A stretch of 64,000 nucleotides of DNA, taken from assembly GCF_007992835.1 (NCBI RefSeq), contig NZ_BKBA01000009.1:186001-250000 (forward strand), given 5' to 3'. Under the pieces are notes generated by a model. It was given only the letters and a program-made list of their open reading frames with translations. It ran no database searches and was not told the origin of the DNA. This DNA comes from Knoellia locipacati. Lineage in GTDB: Bacteria; Actinomycetota; Actinomycetes; Actinomycetales; Dermatophilaceae. Shown piece after piece: positions 49,443 to 57,256 of the stretch; the stretch's first letter is position 1, and each line of letters starts with the position of its first letter. The position numbers and the translations under genes are program-made.

Positions 49443-49465
49443 CGGGCCCGTCGGGACAGGGCCCG
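49443..49465. terminator. bidirectional terminator, uppP / corA
   Basis: CGGGCCC / GGGCCCG, 7-bp stem, 9-nt loop, between convergent genes. Confidence 0.6.
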
Positions 49466-49466
49466 G

Positions 49467-50459
49467 CTAGAGCCACCTCACCCGTTTGAAGGTGACGTAG
49501 AGGCCCGTGCAGGCAGCGGCCATGACACCCAGGACGATGAAGTAGCCGTAGTGCCACCTCAGCTCCGGCATGAAGTCAAAGTTCATGCCGTAGATGCCGG
49601 CGATCATCGTGGGCACCGCGGCGATGGCGACCCAGGCCGAGATCTTGCGCATGTCCGAGTTCTGCTGCACCGAGATCTTGGCGAGGTTGGCGCTCAGCAC
49701 GTCGGTGAGCAGGCGGTCGTAGGAGTCCACCCGGTCGGCGACGAAGTGCAGGTGGTCGTCGACGTCGCGGAAGAGCAGCCGCAGCTCCTCGTGCGGCAGC
49801 GGGGTGCGGGTGCTCGTGAGGAGCAGGCGCAGCGGTGCGATGAGCGGCGTGATCGCCCGGCGGAACTCGAGGACCTCGCGCTTGAGCCGGTAGATCGTGT
49901 CCGAGGAGACGAGGCCCTCCGAGAAGACCGCCTCCTCGATCTCGTCGACGTCGCGGGCCACCTCCACCTCGATCTCGCGGTACTGGTCGACGACGCGGTC
50001 CATGATCGCGTGCAGCGCCGCCATCGGGCCGAGCACGAGCTTGTCCGGCTCCTCCTCGAGGCCCTTGCGCACCCCGGCGAGGGGGCTGAGCTCGCCCCGC
50101 CGGATCGTCAGGACGAAGTGCTCGCCGATGTGGACCATGAGCTCGCCGGTCTCGACGTCGGACGTCTCCTCGATGTAGCTCAGGGTCTTGAGGACGACGA
50201 ACACCGTCCGGCCGTAGAGCTCGATCTTGGCCCGCTGGCGGCCCATGACGGCGTCCTCGATGGCGAGCGGGTGCAGTCCGAGCCCGAGCTCGTCGTTGAC
50301 GTGCTCGAGCTCGGCCATCGAGGGGTCCTTGAGGCCGATCCAGATGAAGTCCGTCGCCGACCCGGTCACCCGGATGGCGTCGAGCTCGTCGCTCAGGTCG
50401 CCACAGGTGTCGCGCCGTCCGTCGCGGTACAGGGCCTTGTCGATGATCACGCGCGTCAT
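49467..50459 (-). CDS. corA: CorA-family magnesium/cobalt channel
   Basis: 330 residues: N-terminal alpha/beta cytoplasmic domain, long helices (about 130-265), two C-terminal transmembrane helices with the YGMNF selectivity motif between them, ending in a basic tail. Forms a pentameric divalent-cation channel. Divergent from the histidine phosphatase, 20 bp apart. Confidence 0.93.
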   Translation of the reverse strand: MTRVIIDKALYRDGRRDTCGDLSDELDAIRVTGSATDFIWIGLKDPSMAELEHVNDELGLGLHPLAIEDAVMGRQRAKIELYGRTVFVVLKTLSYIEETSDVETGELMVHIGEHFVLTIRRGELSPLAGVRKGLEEEPDKLVLGPMAALHAIMDRVVDQYREIEVEVARDVDEIEEAVFSEGLVSSDTIYRLKREVLEFRRAITPLIAPLRLLLTSTRTPLPHEELRLLFRDVDDHLHFVADRVDSYDRLLTDVLSANLAKISVQQNSDMRKISAWVAIAAVPTMIAGIYGMNFDFMPELRWHYGYFIVLGVMAAACTGLYVTFKRVRWL

Positions 50460-50466
50460 TGTTGCC

Positions 50467-50472
50467 TACAGT
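50467..50472 (+). promoter_or_regulatory. -10 box of histidine phosphatase gene (TACAGT)
   Basis: TACAGT ends 7 nt before GTG 50480. Confidence 0.5.
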
Positions 50473-50479
50473 GGGCGCC

Positions 50480-51172
50480 GTGGCTCTGCTCCTGCTCGTG
50501 CGACACGGGCACTCGACCGCCAACGCCGACGCCGTCCTCGCAGGATGGACCGAGGGCGTGGGGCTCACCGAGCGTGGCCGCGGCGACGTCGGCCGGCTCG
50601 CCGAGCGGCTCGCCGACGTCGAGGTGGCCCGGCTGGTCACGAGCCCGCTGCAGCGGTGCCGCGAGACGGCGGGGCTCCTGCTGCCCGGCAGGACCGCGGA
50701 GGTCGTCGAGGACCTGGGGGAGTGCCGCTACGGAGCGTGGACCGGACGGCCGATCGCCGAGCTGACGAAGGATCCGCTGTGGCGCACCGTCCAGGACGAC
50801 CCCGCCTCCGCGCGGTTCCCGGACAGCGACCGGTATGCCGCCGAGTCGCTGAGCGAGATGGCCGAGCGGACCGTGGCCGCGATCCGGCGCATCGACGACG
50901 AGGTGACCGCCGAGCGCGGCCCCGACGCCGTGTGGGTGGCGGTGAGCCACGGCGACCCGATCAAGGCGGTCCTCGCCGACGCGGTGGGCGCGGGCCTCGC
51001 CGGGCTGCAGAGGGTGCACGTCGACCCGGCCTCGGTCTCGGTCATCCGACGCACCGGCTCGCGACCGATGGTGCTGGCCACGAACTCGAGCGGTGAGGCG
51101 ATCGGGTCCGGGCTGGCCCGTCCGGCGACGGTGCCGCCGGGCGACGCCACCGTCGGGGGAGGGACGGGCTAG
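50480..51172 (+). CDS. MSMEG_4193-family histidine phosphatase
   Basis: 230 residues of the histidine phosphatase (phosphoglycerate-mutase-like) superfamily: RHGHS near the start (catalytic His), SPLQRCRETA, and VAVSHGDPIKAV (second His). In many actinobacteria this gene is next to DUF3090, SCO1664 and mshC; here a metal transporter operon lies between. Substrate unknown. Confidence 0.86.
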   Translation: MALLLLVRHGHSTANADAVLAGWTEGVGLTERGRGDVGRLAERLADVEVARLVTSPLQRCRETAGLLLPGRTAEVVEDLGECRYGAWTGRPIAELTKDPLWRTVQDDPASARFPDSDRYAAESLSEMAERTVAAIRRIDDEVTAERGPDAVWVAVSHGDPIKAVLADAVGAGLAGLQRVHVDPASVSVIRRTGSRPMVLATNSSGEAIGSGLARPATVPPGDATVGGGTG

Positions 51173-51174
51173 AG

Positions 51175-51205
51175 TTCCTTGTTGCAAGTATTTGGCAACA
51201 AGGAA
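51175..51205 (+). promoter_or_regulatory. Nur-like metal-responsive operator before cbiM
   Basis: TTCCTTGTTGC-N9-GCAACAAGGAA is a perfect 11-bp inverted repeat ending 8 nt before ATG 51214. Its core TTGCAA-N5-TGGCAA (51182-51198) fits the Streptomyces Nur (nickel-responsive Fur-family) box tTGCaa-N5-ttGCAA. The A+T-rich spacer stands out from the surroundings. There is no room for a cobalamin riboswitch. Confidence 0.65.
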
Positions 51206-51213
51206 GGCGCGGC

Positions 51214-51906
51214 ATGCACGTCCCAGACGGGTTCCTGAACGCACCCACCTCCGTCGCGACGTCCGTCGTGGCAGCCGGCGCGGTGGGCCTCGCCCTGAGC
51301 CGCGCCCGTCGCGAGCTCGACGACCGGACCGCGCCGCTGGCCGGGCTCGTCGCCGTCTTCGTCTTCGCCGCCCAGATGCTCAACTTCCCCGTGGGCGCCG
51401 GCACGTCCGGGCACCTCCTCGGCGGCGCCCTGGCCGCCGTCCTCGTCGGTCCGTGGACCGCGACCCTGTGCCTCACCGTCGTCCTCGCCGTCCAGAGCCT
51501 GCTCTTCGCCGACGGCGGCATCACGGCGCTCGGCACCAACGTCGTCCTCATGGCCGTCGTCGGGGTGTGGACCGGATGGCTCGTCTTCGTGGGCCTGCGG
51601 CGCCTCGTGCGCTCGGCCGGGGTCCGCGCGGTCCCTGCCCTCGCTGGCGTCGCCGCCGTGGTGTCCGTCCCGGTCGCGGCGCTCACCTTCACCGCGCTGT
51701 ATGCCGTGGGCGGCCACGCGCCGATCCCGCTCGGCGAGCTCGCTGCGGCGATGCTCGGCTGGCACACCGTCATCGGTCTCGGCGAGGGCGTCATCACCTT
51801 CCTCGCCGTCGGCAGCATCATCGCCACCCGCCCCGACCTCGTCCACGGCGCCCGTGGGCTCACCGCGGCCCGAGAGCTCGAGATCCGGACGGGGGTGCCC
51901 GCATGA
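51214..51906 (+). CDS. cbiM: ECF-type cobalt/nickel transporter, substrate-binding subunit CbiM
   Basis: 230-residue membrane protein. The N-terminal MHVPDGFLNAP carries the invariant His2 that coordinates the metal with the amino terminus. NFPVGAGTSGHLLGGALAAVL holds the other conserved His. First of four overlapping genes (M, N-like, Q, O) for uptake of Co2+ or Ni2+. AAGGAAG between the operator and ATG is the ribosome site. Confidence 0.94.
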   Translation: MHVPDGFLNAPTSVATSVVAAGAVGLALSRARRELDDRTAPLAGLVAVFVFAAQMLNFPVGAGTSGHLLGGALAAVLVGPWTATLCLTVVLAVQSLLFADGGITALGTNVVLMAVVGVWTGWLVFVGLRRLVRSAGVRAVPALAGVAAVVSVPVAALTFTALYAVGGHAPIPLGELAAAMLGWHTVIGLGEGVITFLAVGSIIATRPDLVHGARGLTAARELEIRTGVPA

Positions 51907-52229
51907 GCGCCGCGCCGCACCGTCGCGTGAGCACGACCCGTCTCGTCGTCGTCGGCCTCGCGGTGTGTGCCGTGCTCGCCGGGGTCGTCTCGGCGTGGGC
52001 GTCGAGCAACCCCGACGGGCTCGAGTACGTCGCCGAGAGCCTCGGCTTCCTCGACTCCGCGCGCGACCACGGCAGCGCCGGCTCGCCGTTCGCCGACTAC
52101 GGCACCGCCGGCGTCGACGACGCGCGGCTCTCGGGCGGTCTCGCCGGACTCGTCGGGATCGCCGTCGTGGCGGTCGTCGCGTTCGGGCTGATGCACCTCC
52201 TGCGCCGCCGCAGCAACGACGACGACTGA
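51903..52229 (+). CDS. cbiN: CbiN-like PDGLE-domain protein
   Basis: 108 residues with two transmembrane helices and the external motif NPDGLEYVAESLGF typical of PDGLE/CbiN proteins. ATG overlaps the cbiM stop (ATGA). Small subunit required for CbiM metal loading. Confidence 0.88.
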   Translation: MSAAPHRRVSTTRLVVVGLAVCAVLAGVVSAWASSNPDGLEYVAESLGFLDSARDHGSAGSPFADYGTAGVDDARLSGGLAGLVGIAVVAVVAFGLMHLLRRRSNDDD

Positions 52230-52230
52230 C

Positions 52231-52992
52231 GTGGGTGCGGGTCACGGCACGCACCTCCACGTCGAGGGCCACTCCGTCGTCCACCGGCTGCCGGCCCACA
52301 CCAAGCTGGTCGGGCTCGTCGTGTTCGTCCTGCTCGTCGTCGCCCTCCCGCGCGACGCGCACGGGCTCCGGGTCGCGACCCTGCTCGTCGCGGTGGGCGT
52401 CGTGGCGGCGACAAGGGTCCCCCTGCGCCACGTGGCGAGCCGGCTCGTCGTCGAGGTGCCCTTCGTCGTCTTCGCGCTGGTGCTGCCCTTCGTGGCCACC
52501 GGGCCACAGCGCACCATCGGGCCCGTGACGGTGTCGCGCGACGGCCTCGACGCCGGGCTGGCGCTCCTCGCCACGGCCACGACGAGCGTGCTCATGGCGA
52601 TCTCGTTCGCGACGACGACGTCGAGCCGCGACCTCGTGCGGGCCCTGCAGCACCTCCGGGTCCCGGACCGGCTCGTGCAGATCCTCTCGTTCATGGTGCG
52701 ATACCTCGGTGTCGTCGGATCCCAGGCCCAGCGGATGAAGGTCGCGCGTGAGTCGCGCGGGTTCCGTGCCCGATCCCTCGGGTCGTGGCCGGTCATCGCC
52801 TCGAGCGCAGGTGCCCTCTTCATCCGCAGCTACGAGCGCGGCGAGCGCGTGCACCTCGCGATGATGTCGCGGGGCTACACCGGTCAGATGCCGGTCACCG
52901 ACCCTCTGAGCGCCGGGCGTCGCGACTGGTCGCGAGCCCTCCTGCCCTCGGCGTTCGCCGTGGTCGCCCTCGTCATCGGGTATGCCGCATGA
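52231..52992 (+). CDS. cbiQ: ECF transporter transmembrane subunit CbiQ
   Basis: 253 residues, about five helices. Coupling motifs ARESRGFRAR and MSRGY near the C-terminal half contact the ATPase. GTG 52231 begins 1 nt after the preceding stop. Confidence 0.92.
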   Translation: MGAGHGTHLHVEGHSVVHRLPAHTKLVGLVVFVLLVVALPRDAHGLRVATLLVAVGVVAATRVPLRHVASRLVVEVPFVVFALVLPFVATGPQRTIGPVTVSRDGLDAGLALLATATTSVLMAISFATTTSSRDLVRALQHLRVPDRLVQILSFMVRYLGVVGSQAQRMKVARESRGFRARSLGSWPVIASSAGALFIRSYERGERVHLAMMSRGYTGQMPVTDPLSAGRRDWSRALLPSAFAVVALVIGYAA

Positions 52993-53720
52993 GCACTCCC
53001 GTCCTCGACGTCCGTGGTCTGGCGTTCGCCTATCCCGACGGCCACCAGGCGCTCTTCGGCGTCGACCTCCACGTCCACCGGGGCGAGCGGGTGGCCCTCC
53101 TCGGGCCCAACGGGGCGGGCAAGACGACGCTCGTCCTCCACCTCAACGGAATCCTCGAGGCTGGTGCCGGCTCGGTGACGATCTCCGGGCTGCCGGTGAC
53201 CCGGCCGAACCACCTCGAGATCCGGCGCCGCGTGGGCATCGTCTTCCAGGACCCCGACGACCAGCTCTTCATGCCGACGGTCCGCGACGACGTGGCGTTC
53301 GGGCCGGGCAACCTCGGGCTGCGCGGGGCGGAGCTCGAGGCCCGGGTCGAGACCGCCCTCGCGGCGGTCGGGATGAGCCACCTCGCCGACCGCGCCCCGC
53401 ACCACCTGTCCTTCGGTCAGCGGCGCCGGGTGGCCATCGCCACGGTGCTCGCCATGGAGCCGGAGATCCTCGTGCTCGACGAGCCGTCGTCCAACCTCGA
53501 CCCCGCCTCCCGCCGCGAGCTCGGAGAGCTGCTCGAGTCGCTCGACGTCACCGTCCTCATGGTCACGCACGACCTGCCGTTCGCCCTCCAGCTGTGCGAG
53601 CGCTCGGTCGTCCTCTCCGACGGTGTCGTCGCCGCGGACGGCCCGACCCGTGACCTGCTCGGCGACGGCGAGCTGCTGCACACCCACCGCCTCGAGCTGC
53701 CCTGGGGCTTCTCGGGTTAG
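52989..53720 (+). CDS. cbiO: ECF transporter ATPase CbiO
   Basis: 243-residue ABC ATPase. Walker A GPNGAGKTT, Q-loop VFQDPDDQLF (ECF-type), signature LSFGQRRRVAIA, Walker B ILVLDEPSSNLD, H-loop THD. ATG overlaps the cbiQ stop. The only ATPase here, so it should act as a homodimer. Confidence 0.94.
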   Translation: MSTPVLDVRGLAFAYPDGHQALFGVDLHVHRGERVALLGPNGAGKTTLVLHLNGILEAGAGSVTISGLPVTRPNHLEIRRRVGIVFQDPDDQLFMPTVRDDVAFGPGNLGLRGAELEARVETALAAVGMSHLADRAPHHLSFGQRRRVAIATVLAMEPEILVLDEPSSNLDPASRRELGELLESLDVTVLMVTHDLPFALQLCERSVVLSDGVVAADGPTRDLLGDGELLHTHRLELPWGFSG

Positions 53721-53723
53721 TCT
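53718..53723 (+). promoter_or_regulatory. leaderless promoter -10 of DUF3090 gene (TAGTCT)
   Basis: TAGTCT ends exactly 6 nt before ATG 53730; its TAG is the cbiO stop codon. DUF3090 can therefore be transcribed independently of the transporter. Confidence 0.6.
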
Positions 53724-53729
53724 GCGGCC

Positions 53730-54239
53730 ATGGCGATCAGTGACTTCGACCCGCCTGAGCGATTCGTCGCCGGCACCGTCGGCCCGCCGGGCAGCCGCAC
53801 CTTCTTCCTCCAGGCCAAGGGCAGCGGACGGCTCGTCTCGGTGTCGATCGAGAAGGTCCAGGTCGGCATCCTGGCCGACCGGATCGTCGACCTCCTCGAC
53901 ACCGTCGGCGGCCTCCAGGGGTCCGACGCCGTGGCCGAGCACCTCCTCGACACCGAGGCCCTCGAGACGCCGATCGAGGACGAGTTCCGGGTCGACACCG
54001 TGAGCCTGGCCTGGGAGGAGGAGCGCTCGGCCATCGTCATCGAGTGCCACGACCGCGACCCCGAGCAGGAGACCCCGGCCGACTCGGTCCGGGTCGTCCT
54101 CGACGCGGCGACCGCGCGGGCCTTCGCCCGCCGGTGCCAGGCGCTGGTCTCCGCGGGTCGCCCTCCCTGCCCGTTCTGCGGCCAGCCGCTCGACCCCGAG
54201 GGGCACATCTGCCCGCGGGCCAACGGCTACAAGCGCTAG
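53730..54239 (+). CDS. DUF3090 protein
   Basis: 169 residues. Ends in a zinc-ribbon-like motif CPFCGQPLDPEGHICPRANGY, the hallmark of DUF3090. Its GTVGPPGSRTFFLQAKG start is also conserved. Conserved neighbour of the SCO1664 gene and mshC in actinobacteria; function unknown. Confidence 0.88.
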   Translation: MAISDFDPPERFVAGTVGPPGSRTFFLQAKGSGRLVSVSIEKVQVGILADRIVDLLDTVGGLQGSDAVAEHLLDTEALETPIEDEFRVDTVSLAWEEERSAIVIECHDRDPEQETPADSVRVVLDAATARAFARRCQALVSAGRPPCPFCGQPLDPEGHICPRANGYKR

Positions 54240-54242
54240 GTC

Positions 54243-55034
54243 GTGCCCACGGACGCCGAGCGGCTGCTCGCCGTCGGGGAGCTCGAGCTCCTCGGTCGGA
54301 TCGTCGACTCGTCCAACGGCGCCGTCCTCGTCCGGGTCAGCCTCGACGGGGAGTCGCGCCTGGCCATCCACAAGCCCGTCGCGCTCGAGAGGCCGCTCTG
54401 GGACTACCCGGACGGCACGCTCGCGGGACGGGAGCGGGCGGCATACATGGTCAGTGAGGCCGGAGGCTTCGACGTCGTGCCGACCACCGTCCTCCACGAG
54501 GGTCCGTGGGGCACCGCGTCCACGCAGGAGTGGGTCGGCCGGCCCGACGCCGCGCCGGGGCTCGTCGTCGACGTCGTCGCCCCCGATGCCGTGCCCGAGG
54601 GGTGGCGCGAGGTCCTGCGCGGTGAGACCCCCGAGGGTGAGGAGGTCGTCGTCGCCCATGCGATCGACCCGGTGGTCCGCACGACCGCCGTCTTCGACGC
54701 CCTCATCAACAACTCCGACCGCAAGGGCGGCCACCTGCTCCTCGTCGACGGCAGCCTCTGGGGTGTCGACCACGGGGTCAGCCTCGGGGTCGAGCCCAAG
54801 CTCCGCACGGTCCTGTGGGGCTGGGCCGGCGAGCCGCTCGACGCGGCCGACACGTCGCGGGTCGAGCGCGTCCACACCGAGCTCGTCGAGGGCGACCTGC
54901 GCCACCGGCTGGCCGACCTCCTCACCACCGACGAGGTCGAGGCGCTCCGGCGACGAGCCGAGTCGCTGCTGTCGACGAAGACCCACCCGGTCCCGATGCC
55001 GGGATGGCCGGCCATCCCGTGGCCGGCGATGTGA
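54243..55034 (+). CDS. SCO1664-family kinase-like protein
   Basis: 263 residues with a PI3/4-kinase or HipA-like fold: LAIHKPVA (Lys), ALINNSDRKGGHLLL (catalytic-loop-like) and WGVDHGVSLG (metal-binding-like Asp). GTG 54243 begins 3 nt after the DUF3090 stop. A second HipA-like fold in the window, unrelated in sequence detail to the one at 39879-40643. Substrate unknown. Confidence 0.86.
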   Translation: MPTDAERLLAVGELELLGRIVDSSNGAVLVRVSLDGESRLAIHKPVALERPLWDYPDGTLAGRERAAYMVSEAGGFDVVPTTVLHEGPWGTASTQEWVGRPDAAPGLVVDVVAPDAVPEGWREVLRGETPEGEEVVVAHAIDPVVRTTAVFDALINNSDRKGGHLLLVDGSLWGVDHGVSLGVEPKLRTVLWGWAGEPLDAADTSRVERVHTELVEGDLRHRLADLLTTDEVEALRRRAESLLSTKTHPVPMPGWPAIPWPAM

Positions 55035-55044
55035 GCGGCCGCCG

Positions 55045-55050
55045 TAGGCT
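55045..55050 (+). promoter_or_regulatory. leaderless promoter -10 of mshC (TAGGCT)
   Basis: TAGGCT ends exactly 6 nt before GTG 55057. Confidence 0.6.
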
Positions 55051-55056
55051 TCCACC

Positions 55057-56301
55057 GTGATCTCGTGGCCCACTCCCTTCCTCCCCGCCGTTCCCGGACA
55101 CGGAGCAGTCCTCCGCCTTCACGACACGAGCTCGGGGGAGCAGCGCGAGGTCGCACCGGGGCCGGTGGCCCGGCTCTACGTCTGCGGCATCACGCCCTAT
55201 GACGCGACCCACCTCGGGCACGCCGCGACCTACGTCGCGTTCGACCTCGTCGGTCGCGTCCTGCGCGACAACGGCCACGAGGTCCACTACACGCAGAACG
55301 TCACCGACGTGGACGACCCGCTGCTCGAGCGGGCGGCCCGCGACGGCATCGACTGGCGCGACCTTGCCGTGGCCGAGGCCGACCTCTTCCGCGAGGACAT
55401 GACGGCCCTCGCCGTCATCCCGCCGCAGGACTACGTCGGCGTCGTCGAGGCCCTGCCCACGATCGCGGCGCTGGTGCGACGCACGATCGAGAGCGGTGCG
55501 GCATACGAGGTCGCGTCGGACGACGCCTCGGGACCCGACCTCTACGTCGACCTGTCCCACGTCCGCAACTTCGGTGCGGTCTCGGGCTGGAGCCGCGAGC
55601 AGATGCTCGCGGTCTTCGCCGAGCGCGGTGGTGACCCCGACCGTCCCGGCAAGCGTGACGCGCTCGACCCGCTCCTGTGGCGTGCCGGCCGTGAGGGTGA
55701 GCCCTCGTGGGAGTTCGAGGGACTGCCGGCCGGCCGCCCCGGCTGGCACGTGGAGTGCACCGCCATCGCGCTCGACCGGCTCGGCGTCCCGATGGATGTC
55801 AACGGTGGTGGCTCGGACCTCATCTTCCCGCACCACGAGATGACCGTCGCCCAGGCGAGCGCGGTCGGTGTCGAGGACTACGCCGCCGTCCACGCGCACG
55901 CCGGCATGGTCGGGCTCGACGGCCACAAGATGAGCAAGTCGCGCGGCAACCTCGTCCTCGTGTCGAGGCTGCGCGAGGACGGCGTGGACCCCATGGCCAT
56001 CCGCCTCGTGCTGCTCGCGCAGCACTACCGCACGGACTGGGACTACACCCCCGAGCTGCTCGCGGCCGCCGAGGCCCGGCTCGGGCGCTGGCGCGAGGCG
56101 CTGTCGGTCAACGCCGGACCCTCGTCCGACGAGACGGTGGCAGCGATCCGCGAGGCGCTGGCGAACGACCTCGACGCCCCCGCCGCCCTCGCCGCCGTCG
56201 ACACGTGGGCCCAGCGCACCCTGACGGACGGCGGCGACGAGCCGTCGGCCCCGGGCGTGCTCGCGCGGGCGCTCGACGCGCTGCTCGGCGTCCGCGTCTG
56301 A
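55057..56301 (+). CDS. mshC: mycothiol ligase MshC (Cys:GlcN-Ins ligase)
   Basis: ATP-dependent ligase joining cysteine to GlcN-Ins in mycothiol synthesis; related to cysteinyl-tRNA synthetase. 414 residues. HLGHA (HIGH-type motif), CGITPYDATH and WHVECTAIA for the zinc site, and KMSKSRGN. It lacks the tRNA-binding C-terminal domain of CysS, which separates it from that enzyme. Implies the organism uses mycothiol. Confidence 0.95.
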   Translation: MISWPTPFLPAVPGHGAVLRLHDTSSGEQREVAPGPVARLYVCGITPYDATHLGHAATYVAFDLVGRVLRDNGHEVHYTQNVTDVDDPLLERAARDGIDWRDLAVAEADLFREDMTALAVIPPQDYVGVVEALPTIAALVRRTIESGAAYEVASDDASGPDLYVDLSHVRNFGAVSGWSREQMLAVFAERGGDPDRPGKRDALDPLLWRAGREGEPSWEFEGLPAGRPGWHVECTAIALDRLGVPMDVNGGGSDLIFPHHEMTVAQASAVGVEDYAAVHAHAGMVGLDGHKMSKSRGNLVLVSRLREDGVDPMAIRLVLLAQHYRTDWDYTPELLAAAEARLGRWREALSVNAGPSSDETVAAIREALANDLDAPAALAAVDTWAQRTLTDGGDEPSAPGVLARALDALLGVRV

Positions 56302-56321
56302 CCGGCTTCCGCATCTGACCG

Positions 56322-56350
56322 GCATGCCCCTCGCGTCGTCCGGGGCGTGC
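56322..56350. terminator. hairpin between mshC and PAC2 genes
   Basis: GCATGCCCC / GGGGCGTGC, 9 bp with one G-U, 11-nt loop, between convergent genes. Confidence 0.5.
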
Positions 56351-56362
56351 GGCGCGCGGTCG

Positions 56363-57208
56363 TCAGTCCTCGGTGCCGCGCTTGCGCAGGTAGCGCTCGA
56401 ACTCCTTGGCGATGGCGTCGCCGCTCGCCTCGGGCAGCTCCGCGGTGTCCTGGGCGTCCTCGAGCGACTCGACGTACTCGGCCACCTCGGTGTCCTCGGA
56501 CGCCAGCGCGTCGAGCCCGTTCTCCCAGGCCCGTGCGTCGTCGTCGAGCCCACCGTGGTCGATGGGGCTGTCGAGGAGGTCCTCGAGGCAGGAGACGATG
56601 GCTCGGGTCGCCTTGGGTGACGGTGTGTGGTGGGCGTAGTGGGGCACGGCCGCCCACACCGAGATCGAGCTCAGGCCGACCTGGATGGCGGCGTCCGCGA
56701 GGACGCCGACGATGCCGGTCGGACCTTCGTAGGTGCTGGCCTCGATGTCGTGGCGGTGACGGGTGTCCTCGTTGTCGGACGTCGCGGTCACCTGGATGGG
56801 GCGGGTGTGGGCCACGTCGGCGAGGAGGGCACCGAGGGTGATGACGGTGGTGACGTCGGCGGCCTGGGCGAGCTCCATGAGCTCGATCGCGAACGCGCGC
56901 CAGCGGAACGACGGCTCGACGCCCTGCACGAGGACGACGTCGCGGCCGATGGGCGTGTCGGTCGCCACGAGGATGCGGGTGGTGCGCCAGCTGATCCGGC
57001 GACGGCCGCCCTCGGAGACCACCCGGGGGCGGTTGACCTGGAAGTCGTAGTAGTCCTCGGGGTCGAGGGCCGCGACGGGTTCGGCGTCCCAGAGCTCGGC
57101 CAGGTGCTCGATGACTCCCGTGGCCGCCTCACCGGCGTCGTTCCAGCCCTCGAAGGCCGCGATCATCACGGCATTCTCCAGCTCAGGCAGATCGTCGAGC
57201 TCGATCAA
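56363..57208 (-). CDS. PAC2-family (proteasome-assembly-chaperone-like) protein
   Basis: 281 residues. PAC2 motifs: MIAAFEGWNDAGEAATGVI, DPEDYYDFQVNRPRV, VQGVEPSFRWRAF, GALLADVAHTRP and VPHYAHHTPSPKAT. I start at TTG 57208 because GAGGAGG lies 6 nt upstream and relatives begin MIEL; GTG 57229 is the alternative. Function in bacteria is unclear, though actinobacteria do have proteasomes. Confidence 0.86.
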   Translation of the reverse strand: MIELDDLPELENAVMIAAFEGWNDAGEAATGVIEHLAELWDAEPVAALDPEDYYDFQVNRPRVVSEGGRRRISWRTTRILVATDTPIGRDVVLVQGVEPSFRWRAFAIELMELAQAADVTTVITLGALLADVAHTRPIQVTATSDNEDTRHRHDIEASTYEGPTGIVGVLADAAIQVGLSSISVWAAVPHYAHHTPSPKATRAIVSCLEDLLDSPIDHGGLDDDARAWENGLDALASEDTEVAEYVESLEDAQDTAELPEASGDAIAKEFERYLRKRGTED

Positions 57209-57234
57209 CGCATCCTCCTCGTAGGTCACCCTCC

Positions 57235-57250
57235 ACCCTATTCGTAGACT
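57235..57250. promoter_or_regulatory. divergent -10 boxes, PAC2 / HAD genes
   Basis: TAGGGT on the minus strand (57240-57235) for the PAC2 gene and TAGACT on the plus strand (57245-57250), which ends exactly 6 nt before ATG 57257. Confidence 0.55.
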
Positions 57251-57256
57251 TCGCCC

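Noticed and set aside
51173-51213. Cobalamin riboswitch before cbiM
   Set aside because: Only 41 nt separate the genes, far too short for the aptamer; the space is filled by the inverted repeat.
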